Shown piece after piece: positions 18,678 to 26,685 of a stretch of 64,000 nucleotides of DNA. The translations under genes and the position numbers were made by a program. Positions within the stretch are counted from its first letter, which is position 1. Each line of letters starts with the position of its first letter. The notes below the pieces were generated by a model. It was not told the DNA's origin, searched no databases, and saw only the letters and a program-made list of their open reading frames with translations. The stretch is taken from positions 2,418,001-2,482,000 of the forward strand of contig CP066225.1 of assembly GCA_016350165.1 (NCBI GenBank), read 5' to 3'. This DNA comes from Planctomycetota bacterium. GTDB taxonomy: Bacteria; Planctomycetota; Phycisphaerae; Phycisphaerales; Phycisphaeraceae.

Positions 18678-18709
18678 GTGGGCACGGCGAACGTGGGTCG
18701 CTGACTATT
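18678..18709 (+). repeat. Left half of the two-part repeat module
   Basis: GTGGGCACGGCGAACGTGGG and TCGCTGACTATT match the modules at 12459 and 16665. The GCGTATCGTT half is absent. Confidence 0.6.
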
Positions 18710-18778
18710 TGTTTATATAAGAATTACGATTTAGTTTACATATATGATGATTGGTTATGAATTTTTGTTGTGCCATTA

Positions 18779-18816
18779 AAAAAACCCACACGTTATATGT
18801 GGGTTTTTTGTGGATT
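18779..18816 (-). terminator. Terminator of the thioredoxin-like gene
   Basis: AAAACCCACA / TGTGGGTTTT forms a stem with T runs on both strands, so it could also stop + strand read-through. Confidence 0.8.
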
Positions 18817-18831
18817 ATTTTGTTTGATTGG

Positions 18832-19440
18832 TTAACCGAAGTAGGCGGGTTCGTTGCCGGTTTTCCATTTAATGTTGCAACCCATTGATGGTTTCTGTTC
18901 TGCGCTGACGGGCTGGTTGTTGAGTACGGCTTCGAGCGCGTTGCGGAGGTCGGTGCCGGTGGGTTGGCTATCGTGTGAGTAGACGCCTGACTCGATACGT
19001 GTTGGTCGGGTGTCATCGAGTTGGCCACGATAGACGAGTTTACGGTTTTGGTCGTAAAGGAAGAAGTCTGGTGTGCATGCGGCGGTGTATGCTTTTGCAA
19101 CAGATTGATCTGAGTCGAAGAGATATGGGAAGGTGTAGCCACGTGCTTCGGCTTCGGCCTTCATGTGTTCCGGGGAATCATCTGGGTGTGATTCGGTGTC
19201 ATTTGAGTTGATGGCGAAAACGGCGATGCCTTTGTCCATGTATTCTTTGCCGAGGGCGGTGAGCTGGTCAGCGACATGTTTGACGTATGGGCAATGGTTA
19301 CAGATGAACATGATGAGGTAGCCGTGTACGTCGTCGCCGAATTCGTCGAGTGAGACGGGATCGCCTGAGACGACGTCGATGATTTCGAAGTCAGGGGCGA
19401 TGGAGCCGAGGGATTGCATGGTGGAAGGCGTCAATGCCAT
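18832..19440 (-). CDS. Thioredoxin-fold protein (AhpC/TSA-like redoxin)
   Basis: 202 residues from the ATG at 19440, which has AGGAG eight bases upstream; a TTG at 19482 would be longer but lacks a site. GSIAPDFEIIDVVSGDPVSL begins a redoxin domain, ICNHCPYVKHV carries the Cys-x-x-Cys active site (CNHC), and CTPDFFLYDQNRKLVYRGQLDD contains the cis-Pro and the Arg-Gly-Gln of the PRX-like1 subgroup. It has no signal peptide, so it is cytoplasmic. This group is common in planctomycetes and is presumed to be a thiol peroxidase or disulfide reductase; its substrate is unknown. In contrast to the secreted thioredoxin-like proteins at 25-36 kb, both cysteines are present. Confidence 0.85.
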   Translation of the reverse strand: MALTPSTMQSLGSIAPDFEIIDVVSGDPVSLDEFGDDVHGYLIMFICNHCPYVKHVADQLTALGKEYMDKGIAVFAINSNDTESHPDDSPEHMKAEAEARGYTFPYLFDSDQSVAKAYTAACTPDFFLYDQNRKLVYRGQLDDTRPTRIESGVYSHDSQPTGTDLRNALEAVLNNQPVSAEQKPSMGCNIKWKTGNEPAYFG

Positions 19441-19636
19441 GAGGTCATCTCCTAGTTTGTAGAACCACCTGTGGAACCGCAATGAGGTGGGAATTGTGTC
19501 GCATTGCGTGAGAAGGTCACGCAGTAGTCATTTGATTCCCAATCATAGCGAACAGATCGGAGAAGACGTGGTGATGATGTGATTTTTTGATGAATAAAGG
19601 CAGAAAAAGGTGTGAATGGGGGGTGTGGGGAAGGAG

Positions 19637-19801
19637 TTAGTGGAGGAAGATGGCGACGAGGATAATGAAGATGAAGAGGCCGATCCAGGTGAGGGTGTTG
19701 AGGAATCCTTTTTGGAGTCGGAGAGATTTTTCATGGAAAGCGCGGTTCTCGTCGCGAATAGTGGTTAGGAGTTCGATGATTTTGGGGTCGTTTTCTGGCA
19801 T
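19637..19801 (-). CDS. Small single-span membrane protein, cluster member 1
   Basis: 54 residues: MPENDPKIIELLTTIRDENR then AFHEKSLRLQKGF, then one membrane helix ending IFIILVAIFLH. The soluble N-terminus has the same pattern (acidic start, L-x-x-I-R-x-x-N, basic amphipathic helix) as the upstream members of this gene cluster. It starts six bases after the preceding gene stops, so it is the last gene of a likely six-gene operon. Short length makes the call depend on that context. Confidence 0.65.
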   Translation of the reverse strand: MPENDPKIIELLTTIRDENRAFHEKSLRLQKGFLNTLTWIGLFIFIILVAIFLH

Positions 19802-19807
19802 GGTGGT

Positions 19808-20071
19808 TTATTCGGGGTTGGTGTTTGAGGATGCGGACACATCAATATCGTGGACAGATTTAATGGCACGGGTGAAGTTCATGCAGAAGATGATGATGAA
19901 GCCGACGGCGATGGGGATGCGTAAGACGGAGACGAAAAAGAATGCGGTAACGGCGACGAGGAAGAGGATAATGGCTGCAGAATTTTCGATGTTTTTGATT
20001 TTGCTTTTGAGCGAATCGTTCTGCTTGCGGATGGCGGCTAGTTCGCGGAGGATTATTTCTTCGTTATTCAT
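19808..20071 (-). CDS. Small membrane protein, cluster member 2
   Basis: 87 residues. NNEEIILRELAAIRKQNDSL and KSKIKNIENS form a probable short coiled coil, followed by two membrane helices (about 31-49 and 52-68) and a polar tail. ELAAIRKQNDSLK closely matches ELTAIRKQNTSIK in the next upstream gene, so the two are paralogs. No enzymatic motif is present. The function is unknown; an oligomeric membrane complex is possible. Confidence 0.75.
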   Translation of the reverse strand: MNNEEIILRELAAIRKQNDSLKSKIKNIENSAAIILFLVAVTAFFFVSVLRIPIAVGFIIIFCMNFTRAIKSVHDIDVSASSNTNPE

Positions 20072-20092
20072 TGTAAAGCTGGGGGTTTAGTT

Positions 20093-20317
20093 TTAGTTTG
20101 GGGTGTAGGCGATCCATAAAACGGCACAAATCAGCAGGAAGATGAAGGCGGGGATGATGAGGGAGCCAGTGACGTAGACGAGGGCGATGAGGCCCAAGAC
20201 GATGAGTAGTTTGAAAACTACTGTGAGGAAAGCAAGATTCCGCTTGATTGAGGTGTTCTGTTTGCGGATGGCGGTGAGTTCGGTCATGAGATCGTCGTAT
20301 TGCTGCTGATCAATCAT
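20093..20317 (-). CDS. Small membrane protein, cluster member 3
   Basis: 74 residues: MIDQQQYDDLMTELTAIRKQ and NTSIKRNLAF, then two membrane helices separated by a short turn. It is paralogous in the N-terminal helix to members 2 and 4. Its start overlaps the end of member 4 by four bases, which indicates translational coupling. Confidence 0.75.
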   Translation of the reverse strand: MIDQQQYDDLMTELTAIRKQNTSIKRNLAFLTVVFKLLIVLGLIALVYVTGSLIIPAFIFLLICAVLWIAYTPN

Positions 20318-20610
20318 GATTTAGCTCGGTCTTGGGTTTTAGGGTGATTAAAATAAGCATCTGATGCGGATTGAGCGGAGTTTTGAAATTGCTTATCAAA
20401 GATATCAGCGATGCGGAAGCAGAGAATGATGCTGAGCACACCAGCGAGGCCCCAGCCGATGATGCCGAGCAGGGCGATGGCGAAGATGACGCCAATGGTG
20501 AGTAGAACCCAAAGTAATATTTCGATGCTGTTGAGCTTTTTGCGAAGTGAGATGTTTTGCGCTTCGAGGTTATCGAGGCGTTGGAGGATGGGGTCGTTTG
20601 GGTCGGTCAT
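20314..20610 (-). CDS. Small membrane protein, cluster member 4
   Basis: 98 residues. NDPILQRLDNLEAQNISLRK is an amphipathic, coiled-coil-like start, followed by two membrane helices (about 29-47 and 50-66) and a 30-residue polar tail. It overlaps both neighbours by four bases. The layout is the same as in members 2 and 3. Confidence 0.75.
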   Translation of the reverse strand: MTDPNDPILQRLDNLEAQNISLRKKLNSIEILLWVLLTIGVIFAIALLGIIGWGLAGVLSIILCFRIADIFDKQFQNSAQSASDAYFNHPKTQDRAKS

Positions 20611-20897
20611 GGCTGATACTCGTCGGGTAGATTGGTTGGCGTCAGATCGCTGGCGAAGAATTTGTATGCTTTAACGATGAGGTAGATGCTGGTGAAGCCA
20701 GCGATGAGGAAGAGGAGCAGGGCACTGACGCTGAGGTCTATGTAATGATGAGTATCCAAAAGGAGTGTAGCTGAGGTGAGGGTGATGCAGGTCAAGATGA
20801 TGAGCATGAACATTGTTCGCGAGTGATGTTTTGCGTGCTGATGCTTGAGTTCGTTGATTTCGTCGTAGAGTAGTCGGAATTTGTCATCATCGCTCAT
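20607..20897 (-). CDS. Small membrane protein, cluster member 5
   Basis: 96 residues from the ATG at 20897, with AAGGAAGT upstream; the frame is open further but has no site. SDDDKFRLLYDEINELKHQH and AKHHSRT form a helix, then two membrane spans and a polar end. It overlaps member 4 by four bases. It lacks the I-R-K-Q-N signature but has the same topology. Confidence 0.72.
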   Translation of the reverse strand: MSDDDKFRLLYDEINELKHQHAKHHSRTMFMLIILTCITLTSATLLLDTHHYIDLSVSALLLFLIAGFTSIYLIVKAYKFFASDLTPTNLPDEYQP

Positions 20898-20899
20898 GG

Positions 20900-21139
20900 T
20901 TACTTCCTTGAAAAGGGTTTGGGTGGCCAAATGATGTATGCGAGGAGGATGAAGCTTGAGAAGGTGAGCCCGGTTTCGAAGTCGAGGATTTGTTCGTATT
21001 TGAGCACCCATGCGATGGCGATGAGGAAGAGGCCGAGGACGAGGATGGAGATGAAGTGGAGCTTGTAGTAGATGGCCCGGGTCAATTGACAGAGAAACTG
21101 ATCGGTGTCGGTTTGGGGCTGCTGATCTTGTTGTGGCAT
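20900..21139 (-). CDS. Small membrane protein, cluster member 6 (first gene)
   Basis: 79 residues from the ATG at 21139 (CCGGAAC upstream). A Gln-rich N-terminus (PQQDQQPQTDTDQF), the helix CQLTRAIYYKLHF, two membrane spans and a basic end. It begins the operon, two bases before member 5. By position the promoter lies in 21140-21445, shared with the divergent antiporter gene. Confidence 0.7.
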   Translation of the reverse strand: MPQQDQQPQTDTDQFLCQLTRAIYYKLHFISILVLGLFLIAIAWVLKYEQILDFETGLTFSSFILLAYIIWPPKPFSRK

Positions 21140-21445
21140 GTGACTGTTCCGGAAAAAAATGAACTGAAGGGTCATGATAACGGGTTGCGGGGTGAGTCGT
21201 GAGAGAAATTGGGTGTGCGGACTGTAATAATGACGCTAATGGGGAGGAGAAGTCTCAAAAGGGAGGGGGATTGGCGCGAGTTTTTTTCTGGTGAAAGGGG
21301 GTGTTTGAGATCGGGGATTTGGCCGATAAATGTAACAGTATTCGCGCCAGTGGTTTAACTTTGCGCGTAGGTGGAGGGAATGATGGGACAGGGTTGAAGT
21401 GATGGGGGATGTGAAACGTGATGCTCTAATGAGTGGAAGGATTGA

Positions 21446-23272
21446 ATGGGAGCATTTTGGCCTAGCTTGTTTGATATTTTGTTGCTGCTATCAGCGGCGA
21501 TGATTTTTGGCGCGATAGCTGTTCGATTGAAGCAGTCGGCGATCGTGGGTTATTTGCTTGCAGGGACGATATTGGGGCCTCGGGCACTGAATATTGTGCT
21601 GCAGATTGGGACGGTGGAAGAGGTCGCGGAGTTGGGGGTGGCACTATTGCTGTTCTCAATCGGGTTGGAATTTTCGTGGTCGAGGTTGAAGCAGCTGGGT
21701 AGGACGGCGTTTGTGGGGGGTGCATTACAGATTATTTTGACGACGATTTTAGCGTCGATAGCTGCATACTGGTTTGGAATTGGCGTGGCAGCTGCGATTG
21801 CGGTAGGCGCGATGATTGCGATGTCGTCGACGGCATGTGTGCTGAGAACGTTGTCGGATCGTGCGGAGATTGATTCTGTACCGGGTCGATTGAGCTTGGG
21901 GATTTTGTTGTCACAGGACATCGCGGTGGTGCCGTTGGTGATCCTGGTCACAGCGTTGGGTGTGATTAATTCCCCGCCGATTCCGACGGGTATGGTGCCT
22001 GAAGAAAGTGCTGCAATACAAGCAGAGATGAATGCGCCATCGGCGGGGCAATCGATTATCGCGCCGCTGACGAATCCTGAAGAAGTGCATACGGATTATG
22101 TGAAAGAAGCACTGATCGATGAAGATACAGTGACGCAGACGCTTGCTGAGGTTGGTTTTCAGCTGACGGCTGCGGGGTTGTTGATCGGCGCGTTTTTCTT
22201 CTTTAGTAAGAAGGTGCTGCCTTGGTTTGTAACGATGCGGACGATCTCGACGAATCGGGAGCTTCCGATTTTGTTTGCGCTGGTGGTTGCAGCGGGGTCG
22301 GCGTGGCTGGCACATGCTCTGGAATTGAGTCCAGCCTTGGGCGCGTTTGTTGCTGGGGTGGTACTAGGTGAGAGTTCACTGGCAACACAAATTCGTTCGG
22401 ATGTCGGGTCGATTAAGACGCTATTTGTGACGTTGTTCTTTGCGTCGATCGGGATGTTGGCGGATATCGCGTGGATTTTGGAACACTGGTACTGGGTGTT
22501 AGGCGCGACGGCTGCGGTGATCATTGGTAAGGCTGTGATTATTTGGATGGTCGAACGGATCATGCAGGTACAGCATCGTCATGCGATTGCGACGGGGTTG
22601 TGTTTGGCTCAGGTGGGCGAGTTCTCATTTGTGCTTGCAGTGACGGCGCGTGGTACGGATGGGAATGGGTTGATTAATGATGATGTATTTAATCTGATTG
22701 TGTCGGTGTCGATCGTGACGTTCTTTGTGACGCCGTATTTGATCACGATTTCGCGGCCGGTGAGTCGGTGGATTGAATATACGTTAAGAAAACGCAGATT
22801 GATCCATACACCAAGTAAGAATTTGCATGGTGGTGATATTACGCTGGCGAATCATGCGTTGATTGTTGGGTTTGGTCCTGCTGGACAAGAGGTTGCGGAG
22901 CTGATGCTTTCACTTGAAGAGCAGGTGATGGTCGTGGATTTGAATCCGATGACGGCAACGCGCGTTGAGCAGATGGGGATGATGGCGCAGATTGGTGATG
23001 CGGCTGCACCGGAGGTTTTGGAACACGCGGAGGTGGGTCGTGCGAAGTTATTGGTTGTGACATTGCCGGACCATCGCGCTGCGGCTGCGGTGATCAGGAC
23101 GGCGAGAAGAATGTCGCCTGACTTGCAAATCATTGCACGCGCGCGATATCACGTTTACGTGAATGAACTTGAGAAATCAGGTTCTAACCGTGTGATAGAT
23201 GAAGAACAAGCGGTGGGCAAAGAATTAGCGGATCAGGTTCGCCAAGAGATTGGTTTGGATATTGGTGGCTAG
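21446..23272 (+). CDS. CPA2-family cation/proton antiporter with RCK/TrkA-N domain (Kef-type)
   Basis: 608 residues; GGAAGGA lies just upstream. About twelve membrane helices occupy residues 8-435, with the CPA2 patterns KQSAIVGYLLAGTILGP, LLLFSIGLEFSWSRL, AMIAMSSTACVLRTLSDRAE and SPALGAFVAGVVLGESS. A loop of about 50 residues near 180-230 is unusually long. From about residue 470, ALIVGFGPAGQEVAELMLSL and VVDLNPMTATRV form a Rossmann TrkA-N domain that binds NAD(H), as in KefB/KefC. Kef systems release potassium in exchange for protons and are gated by this domain. No KefF/KefG-like flavoprotein is adjacent. It ends in a four-base overlap with the convergent NifX-like gene. Confidence 0.9.
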   Translation: MGAFWPSLFDILLLLSAAMIFGAIAVRLKQSAIVGYLLAGTILGPRALNIVLQIGTVEEVAELGVALLLFSIGLEFSWSRLKQLGRTAFVGGALQIILTTILASIAAYWFGIGVAAAIAVGAMIAMSSTACVLRTLSDRAEIDSVPGRLSLGILLSQDIAVVPLVILVTALGVINSPPIPTGMVPEESAAIQAEMNAPSAGQSIIAPLTNPEEVHTDYVKEALIDEDTVTQTLAEVGFQLTAAGLLIGAFFFFSKKVLPWFVTMRTISTNRELPILFALVVAAGSAWLAHALELSPALGAFVAGVVLGESSLATQIRSDVGSIKTLFVTLFFASIGMLADIAWILEHWYWVLGATAAVIIGKAVIIWMVERIMQVQHRHAIATGLCLAQVGEFSFVLAVTARGTDGNGLINDDVFNLIVSVSIVTFFVTPYLITISRPVSRWIEYTLRKRRLIHTPSKNLHGGDITLANHALIVGFGPAGQEVAELMLSLEEQVMVVDLNPMTATRVEQMGMMAQIGDAAAPEVLEHAEVGRAKLLVVTLPDHRAAAAVIRTARRMSPDLQIIARARYHVYVNELEKSGSNRVIDEEQAVGKELADQVRQEIGLDIGG

Positions 23273-23622
23273 CATACAGCGCAACCACAGCCGGGCGTGA
23301 GTTTTTGGAATTGCTCTGGGTGGTAGAGGTAGCGTGTGATGATTTGCTCTGGGTAGCCGGTGGCGTTGGTGGTGATGAGTTCCATGTCTGAATCAAATTC
23401 ATGAAGACATTTATCACAGTGATTGGTTTGCAGGATAACCTGATCGACGTTGTATTTACGAAGAAGGTCGGTGCATGAGAGACATGCAGGGTCATTAGTG
23501 CGCACGATGTTGATGGTGCAGACGTGTTTGGATTGTCTATTCACGCGATAAAGTACGAGCCGATCGGCGTCTTGGATGCAGCCGGCGAAGCGGCCCGATG
23601 ACATAGGTATTGCAACATTCAT
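23269..23622 (-). CDS. NifX/NifB-type dinitrogenase iron-molybdenum cofactor-like protein
   Basis: 117 residues from the ATG at 23622, with GAGGTG nine bases upstream. MNVAIPMSSGRFAGCIQDAD and RLVLYRVNRQSK are the family N-terminus (V-A-I-P, then D-A-D-x-F/L). DPACLSCTDLLRKYNVDQVI matches the Rossmann-like core. The C-terminus LTPGCGCAVC is Cys rich and could hold a metal or iron-sulfur cluster. In organisms without nif genes these small proteins have unknown, often metal-related roles. No nitrogenase gene is present in the window. Confidence 0.7.
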   Translation of the reverse strand: MNVAIPMSSGRFAGCIQDADRLVLYRVNRQSKHVCTINIVRTNDPACLSCTDLLRKYNVDQVILQTNHCDKCLHEFDSDMELITTNATGYPEQIITRYLYHPEQFQKLTPGCGCAVC

Positions 23623-24160
23623 ATTTCCACACCTCGGTCGGTCGTTGGTGTTAAGAGATCTCGCTGAGTGGGTCACAGAGTTTACGAAGCGTTGTTTGCG
23701 AGCAGTAACTAATCATAAGATAGACTGCGTGGTGCCTTAGTGTGGCTATTCAATGCGAGTCCCGAACTGGCTGACGGACTAAGTTAACGGAGTCTATTGT
23801 CCGAATAACTAAGCTTATTTCAAGGGTCGGATTTTATATTCTGCAGAACGGAATTTAACTTACTATTTACTGGTATTTAGTCGCATTCTTATAAGAAATG
23901 AGCTTTTTGAGATTCAAACAGATTGAAATATTTATGATGGGATAACTCTATTTATAAGTTTCTTTGCTACTGATAGTTACAACGTTAATGACGAATACTG
24001 AGTTAGTCAGAGAAACTGCTGAATGACAGTATTTTAGAAAATGCGCTTGAATTTTATTTAACCATTTGGTTAAATGTTAATAAACCAAGATTTGGGGCAA
24101 TTGGGTGGAAGGGTTTATGAGGTGGCGTGATTGTGATGATTATGGAATGGAGTCACTGAG
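23623..24160. other. 538-bp intergenic region
   Basis: AT rich. It holds a degenerate copy of the dispersed palindrome (CTAATC-ATA-AGATAG, 23709-23723) and the perfect inverted repeat at 24056-24075. No reading frame is convincing. Confidence 0.45.
24056..24075. promoter_or_regulatory. Candidate operator of the ArsR regulator
   Basis: ATTTAACCA-TT-TGGTTAAAT is a perfect 9-bp inverted repeat ending 85 bases upstream of the arsR-type start. Autoregulation through such a dyad is usual in the family. Confidence 0.45.
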
Positions 24161-24511
24161 ATGGTATCAGCGAGTGCGGAACAATTAGATCGGACGTTTG
24201 CAGCGTTAGCGGACCCGACGAGGCGAAGTATGTTGGGCCGTTTGATGGAGGGGGATTGTTCTGTGAGCGAGTTGGCGGAACCATATGAGATGTCGATGCC
24301 TGCGGTCTCAAAACATTTGCGAGTTTTGGAGCGTGCTGGGCTGGTCGAGCAGCAGAGGGAAGGTAGAGTGAGACGGTGTGTGTTGCAAGCGGAGCCACTA
24401 CGATCAGCTACGGAGTGGATGGAAGCTTACCGCGTGTTCTGGGAAGGTCAGTTCGACAATCTGGAACAGCTATTAAAGAAACAAAAAGAAGAAGGCATGC
24501 AATCAGAATAA
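24161..24511 (+). CDS. ArsR-family HTH transcriptional regulator
   Basis: 116 residues; GGAG lies eight bases upstream. DRTFAALADPTRRSMLGRLM starts the winged helix, CSVSELAEPYEMSMPAVSKH is the recognition helix region, and LRVLERAGLVEQQREGRVRR the wing. There is no metal-binding CVC motif in helix 3. This matches the ArsR subgroup that accompanies SRPBCC/AHSA1 proteins, and the next two genes on the strand are of that kind. It probably represses its own operon in response to an unknown signal. Confidence 0.9.
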   Translation: MVSASAEQLDRTFAALADPTRRSMLGRLMEGDCSVSELAEPYEMSMPAVSKHLRVLERAGLVEQQREGRVRRCVLQAEPLRSATEWMEAYRVFWEGQFDNLEQLLKKQKEEGMQSE

Positions 24512-24577
24512 TGGTTGCTTTGAATAACTGTTTGTTGTCTTATTTATTAATACTTTACTAATATAAGGAAATTAAAG

Positions 24578-25021
24578 ATGCCTGTTGTTTCAGATCAAAA
24601 ATTGGTGATTGAAAGAGTGTATCAAGCTCCACCTCGTGTGGTGTTTGATGCCTGGATGAAACCGGAGTTACGGAAGCAGTGGTTTACGCCGAAGCCGGGG
24701 CTGGTAAGTTGTACAGAATGTGTCATTGATGCGCGAGTTGGTGGTGAGTATGAAATCACATTAGATGTTGGTGAAGGAAAGCAAGCGGTATTGCGCGGGA
24801 AATTTCTTGATATTGAAGAAGGGAAAAAGATTGTGTTTACATCCAAGGCATGTGTTGAGCCAGCGGATGCGGAGCCTTCAACTTGTACTGTTGAATTTAA
24901 GCAGATTGCAGAGGGGACGCATATGACATTTACTCAAGTTGGGTTCTACAGTGAAGAAACCAAACGAGATCAGCGTGAGGGTTGGAACGGATGTTTTGAT
25001 GAGCTGAAGAAGTTGTATTGA
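24578..25021 (+). CDS. SRPBCC (AHSA1-like) domain protein
   Basis: 147 residues; AAGGA lies eight bases upstream. LVIERVYQAPPRVVFDAWMK is the standard AHSA1 opening, followed by LRKQWFTPKPGLV, DARVGGEYEI, GKFLDIEEGKKIVFTS and the closing EGWNGCFDELKK. The fold forms a hydrophobic cavity for lipids or other small ligands. It lies 66 bases after the ArsR gene and is paralogous to the next gene. The ligand is unknown. Confidence 0.88.
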   Translation: MPVVSDQKLVIERVYQAPPRVVFDAWMKPELRKQWFTPKPGLVSCTECVIDARVGGEYEITLDVGEGKQAVLRGKFLDIEEGKKIVFTSKACVEPADAEPSTCTVEFKQIAEGTHMTFTQVGFYSEETKRDQREGWNGCFDELKKLY

Positions 25022-25092
25022 GTAAAAGTACTTGAAATATAGTCATAAACGTGATTAGATTGTTTTGGTGATTCACGGTGAAAGGAGATGTT

Positions 25093-25554
25093 ATGACGAC
25101 GACGAATGAGGCTTATTCATTGGAGATCAAACGGACGTTTCATGCGATGCCGCGGCAAGTTTATCAGGCATGGATTGATCCGAAAATGCGTTTGCAATGG
25201 TCTGTGCCGTGTCATGAGAAGATGACGTGTACAGCTTGCAGTATTGATCCACGTATCGGGGGACAGTATGCGGTGACGATGCATAATGATGAGAATGGTG
25301 AGGATTATATAGCGGTGGGAGAGTTTAAGGAGATGATTGAAGATAAGAAGTTGGTGTTTACGTGGTCATGGAAAGATCGACTGAATCTTGCGCAAGATAC
25401 TTTGTGTACGATTGAATTGAAGTTGTCGGAAGATGGCAAGCAAACGCATATGGTGTTTACACATGTTGGGTTCCCAGATGAGTCATCACACGATGATCAC
25501 ATGAAGGGTTGGAATGGTTGCTTGAGCTCGCTTGATTATTTCCTGAACAAGTAA
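25093..25554 (+). CDS. SRPBCC (AHSA1-like) domain protein, paralog
   Basis: 153 residues from the ATG at 25093, which has AAAGGAG five bases upstream; a GTG at 25078 would be earlier but lies in front of that site. LEIKRTFHAMPRQVYQAWID, IDPRIGGQYAV, GEFKEMIEDKKLVFTWSWKD and MKGWNGCLSSLDYFL mirror the preceding protein block by block. Two such proteins behind one ArsR regulator suggest gene duplication inside the operon. Confidence 0.88.
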   Translation: MTTTNEAYSLEIKRTFHAMPRQVYQAWIDPKMRLQWSVPCHEKMTCTACSIDPRIGGQYAVTMHNDENGEDYIAVGEFKEMIEDKKLVFTWSWKDRLNLAQDTLCTIELKLSEDGKQTHMVFTHVGFPDESSHDDHMKGWNGCLSSLDYFLNK

Positions 25555-25610
25555 CCGACTAAGAAATAAATCTAGATTATTAGAAGTGGCTGAGCAAGTG
25601 TTTGGCCGCT

Positions 25611-26087
25611 TTATTGATTGGTGAGATAGTGTTTGACGGTATCGTAGATTTCGTTGTCACGGAGATTGACGGCGATGATGTTGCCTTGGGGGTTGATGAG
25701 GAAGATGGCGGGGATGCCTCGGGTTTTGTAGGCCGGGCGGACTGTGTCGTATTCCCATTGGCCGAGATAGGCTTGCGGATAGGTGATGTTGTTTTCACGA
25801 TTGAAAGTGATTGCGTCGTTGGGATTGTTGTCGAGTGAGAGTGCGATGATCGTGAAGTTGGGATCGTGTTTGAATGCGTTCCATGTTTTTTGGACGTAGG
25901 GTGTTTGGTCGCGACAAAGTTTTGAGGTGGAAGCCCAGAAGAAGAGCAGGACATATTGGCCGCGATGATCGGAGAGGGTGAAAGGTTTGTTTTTTTGATT
26001 GAGGCTTTGTGCGGTGAAGTCGGGAGCGCGCTGGGAGCAGCCGAGGATAGAGAAAAGGAGGAGTGTTGTGATGAGTAGGCGTTTCAT
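25611..26087 (-). CDS. TlpA/redoxin-like lipoprotein with degenerate active site
   Basis: 158 residues. A short basic start and LLITTLLLFSILGC form a lipoprotein signal (lipobox SILGC, Cys 17). The thioredoxin fold follows: RAPDFTAQSLNQKNKPFTLS, HRGQYVLLFFWASTSKLC, IIALSLDNNPNDA and RGIPAIFLINPQGNI with the cis-Pro. The canonical W-C-x-x-C is replaced by T-S-K-L-C, so only the second cysteine remains. It is the smallest of four related secreted proteins between 25.6 and 36.1 kb. The lost nucleophilic Cys argues against ordinary disulfide reduction. Confidence 0.82.
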   Translation of the reverse strand: MKRLLITTLLLFSILGCSQRAPDFTAQSLNQKNKPFTLSDHRGQYVLLFFWASTSKLCRDQTPYVQKTWNAFKHDPNFTIIALSLDNNPNDAITFNRENNITYPQAYLGQWEYDTVRPAYKTRGIPAIFLINPQGNIIAVNLRDNEIYDTVKHYLTNQ

Positions 26088-26182
26088 AGTTTGTGATTAT
26101 AGATAAGATGTATTTAAAATCATCATGCTTTGCCTTATGATTTTAGCAATATAGCAAATGTAAGACTGAAAAGGTTATTTCC

Positions 26183-26611
26183 ATGGGCAAATATGATTAC
26201 GTAAAGCAAATCGAAGAACAGTATGGAGAGGACGCGATATTCTGCTCGCAGTGTAAGTATTCATTGGTCAATTTAGAAGAGAATATATGTCCAAAGTGTA
26301 AGAAACCATTTGATCCAAAAGACTACGCAACGTATTTCAAAGCAAAAGATATTACGCAAGCAGATATCCATTGGGTACCTTTGGCGGCTTTTGTTATCAA
26401 TTTAGCAATTCTGATTCTGATTTTGTCTTCCGATGAATCGATAAATTATACGGTCGGCTTGATATTGTCTCCTGTAGGAATTGCGCTTGGTTTTGTATCA
26501 AAAAAGCTGAATCTATGTGATAACAGGTATGCAGTAATTTCAATCTGGCTTTCTTCCATAATAATGACTTGCTGTGCTCTTTCGTGTATTTGTGACGCGT
26601 TTTATGTATGA
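26183..26611 (+). CDS. Zinc-ribbon membrane protein, small
   Basis: 142 residues. FCSQCKYSLVNLEENICPKC (20-39) is a zinc ribbon of the CxxCxYxL...CPxC type also seen in the two large membrane proteins at 9.9 and 61 kb. Three hydrophobic segments follow (about 65-81, 88-104 and 118-138). The last segment contains several cysteines. Function unknown. It shares a bidirectional terminator with lpdA. Confidence 0.7.
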   Translation: MGKYDYVKQIEEQYGEDAIFCSQCKYSLVNLEENICPKCKKPFDPKDYATYFKAKDITQADIHWVPLAAFVINLAILILILSSDESINYTVGLILSPVGIALGFVSKKLNLCDNRYAVISIWLSSIIMTCCALSCICDAFYV

Positions 26612-26624
26612 TTGACGTGAAATT

Positions 26625-26656
26625 AAAAACCCACGTACCGAGATACGTGGGTTTTG
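26625..26656. terminator. Bidirectional terminator
   Basis: AAAACCCACGTA / TACGTGGGTTTT is a perfect 12-bp stem with a 6-nt loop and flanking A and T runs, between a + strand gene and lpdA. Confidence 0.85.
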
Positions 26657-26670
26657 TTTTTTTGTATGTA

Positions 26671-26685
26671 CTAATCGTTGATTAG
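26671..26685. repeat. Perfect copy of the dispersed CTAATC-N3-GATTAG palindrome
   Basis: CTAATC-GTT-GATTAG overlaps the lpdA stop codon. Confidence 0.6.

Noticed and set aside
23269-23622. Nitrogen fixation locus
   Set aside because: The NifX/NifB-like domain stands alone; such small proteins are widespread in non-fixing bacteria.
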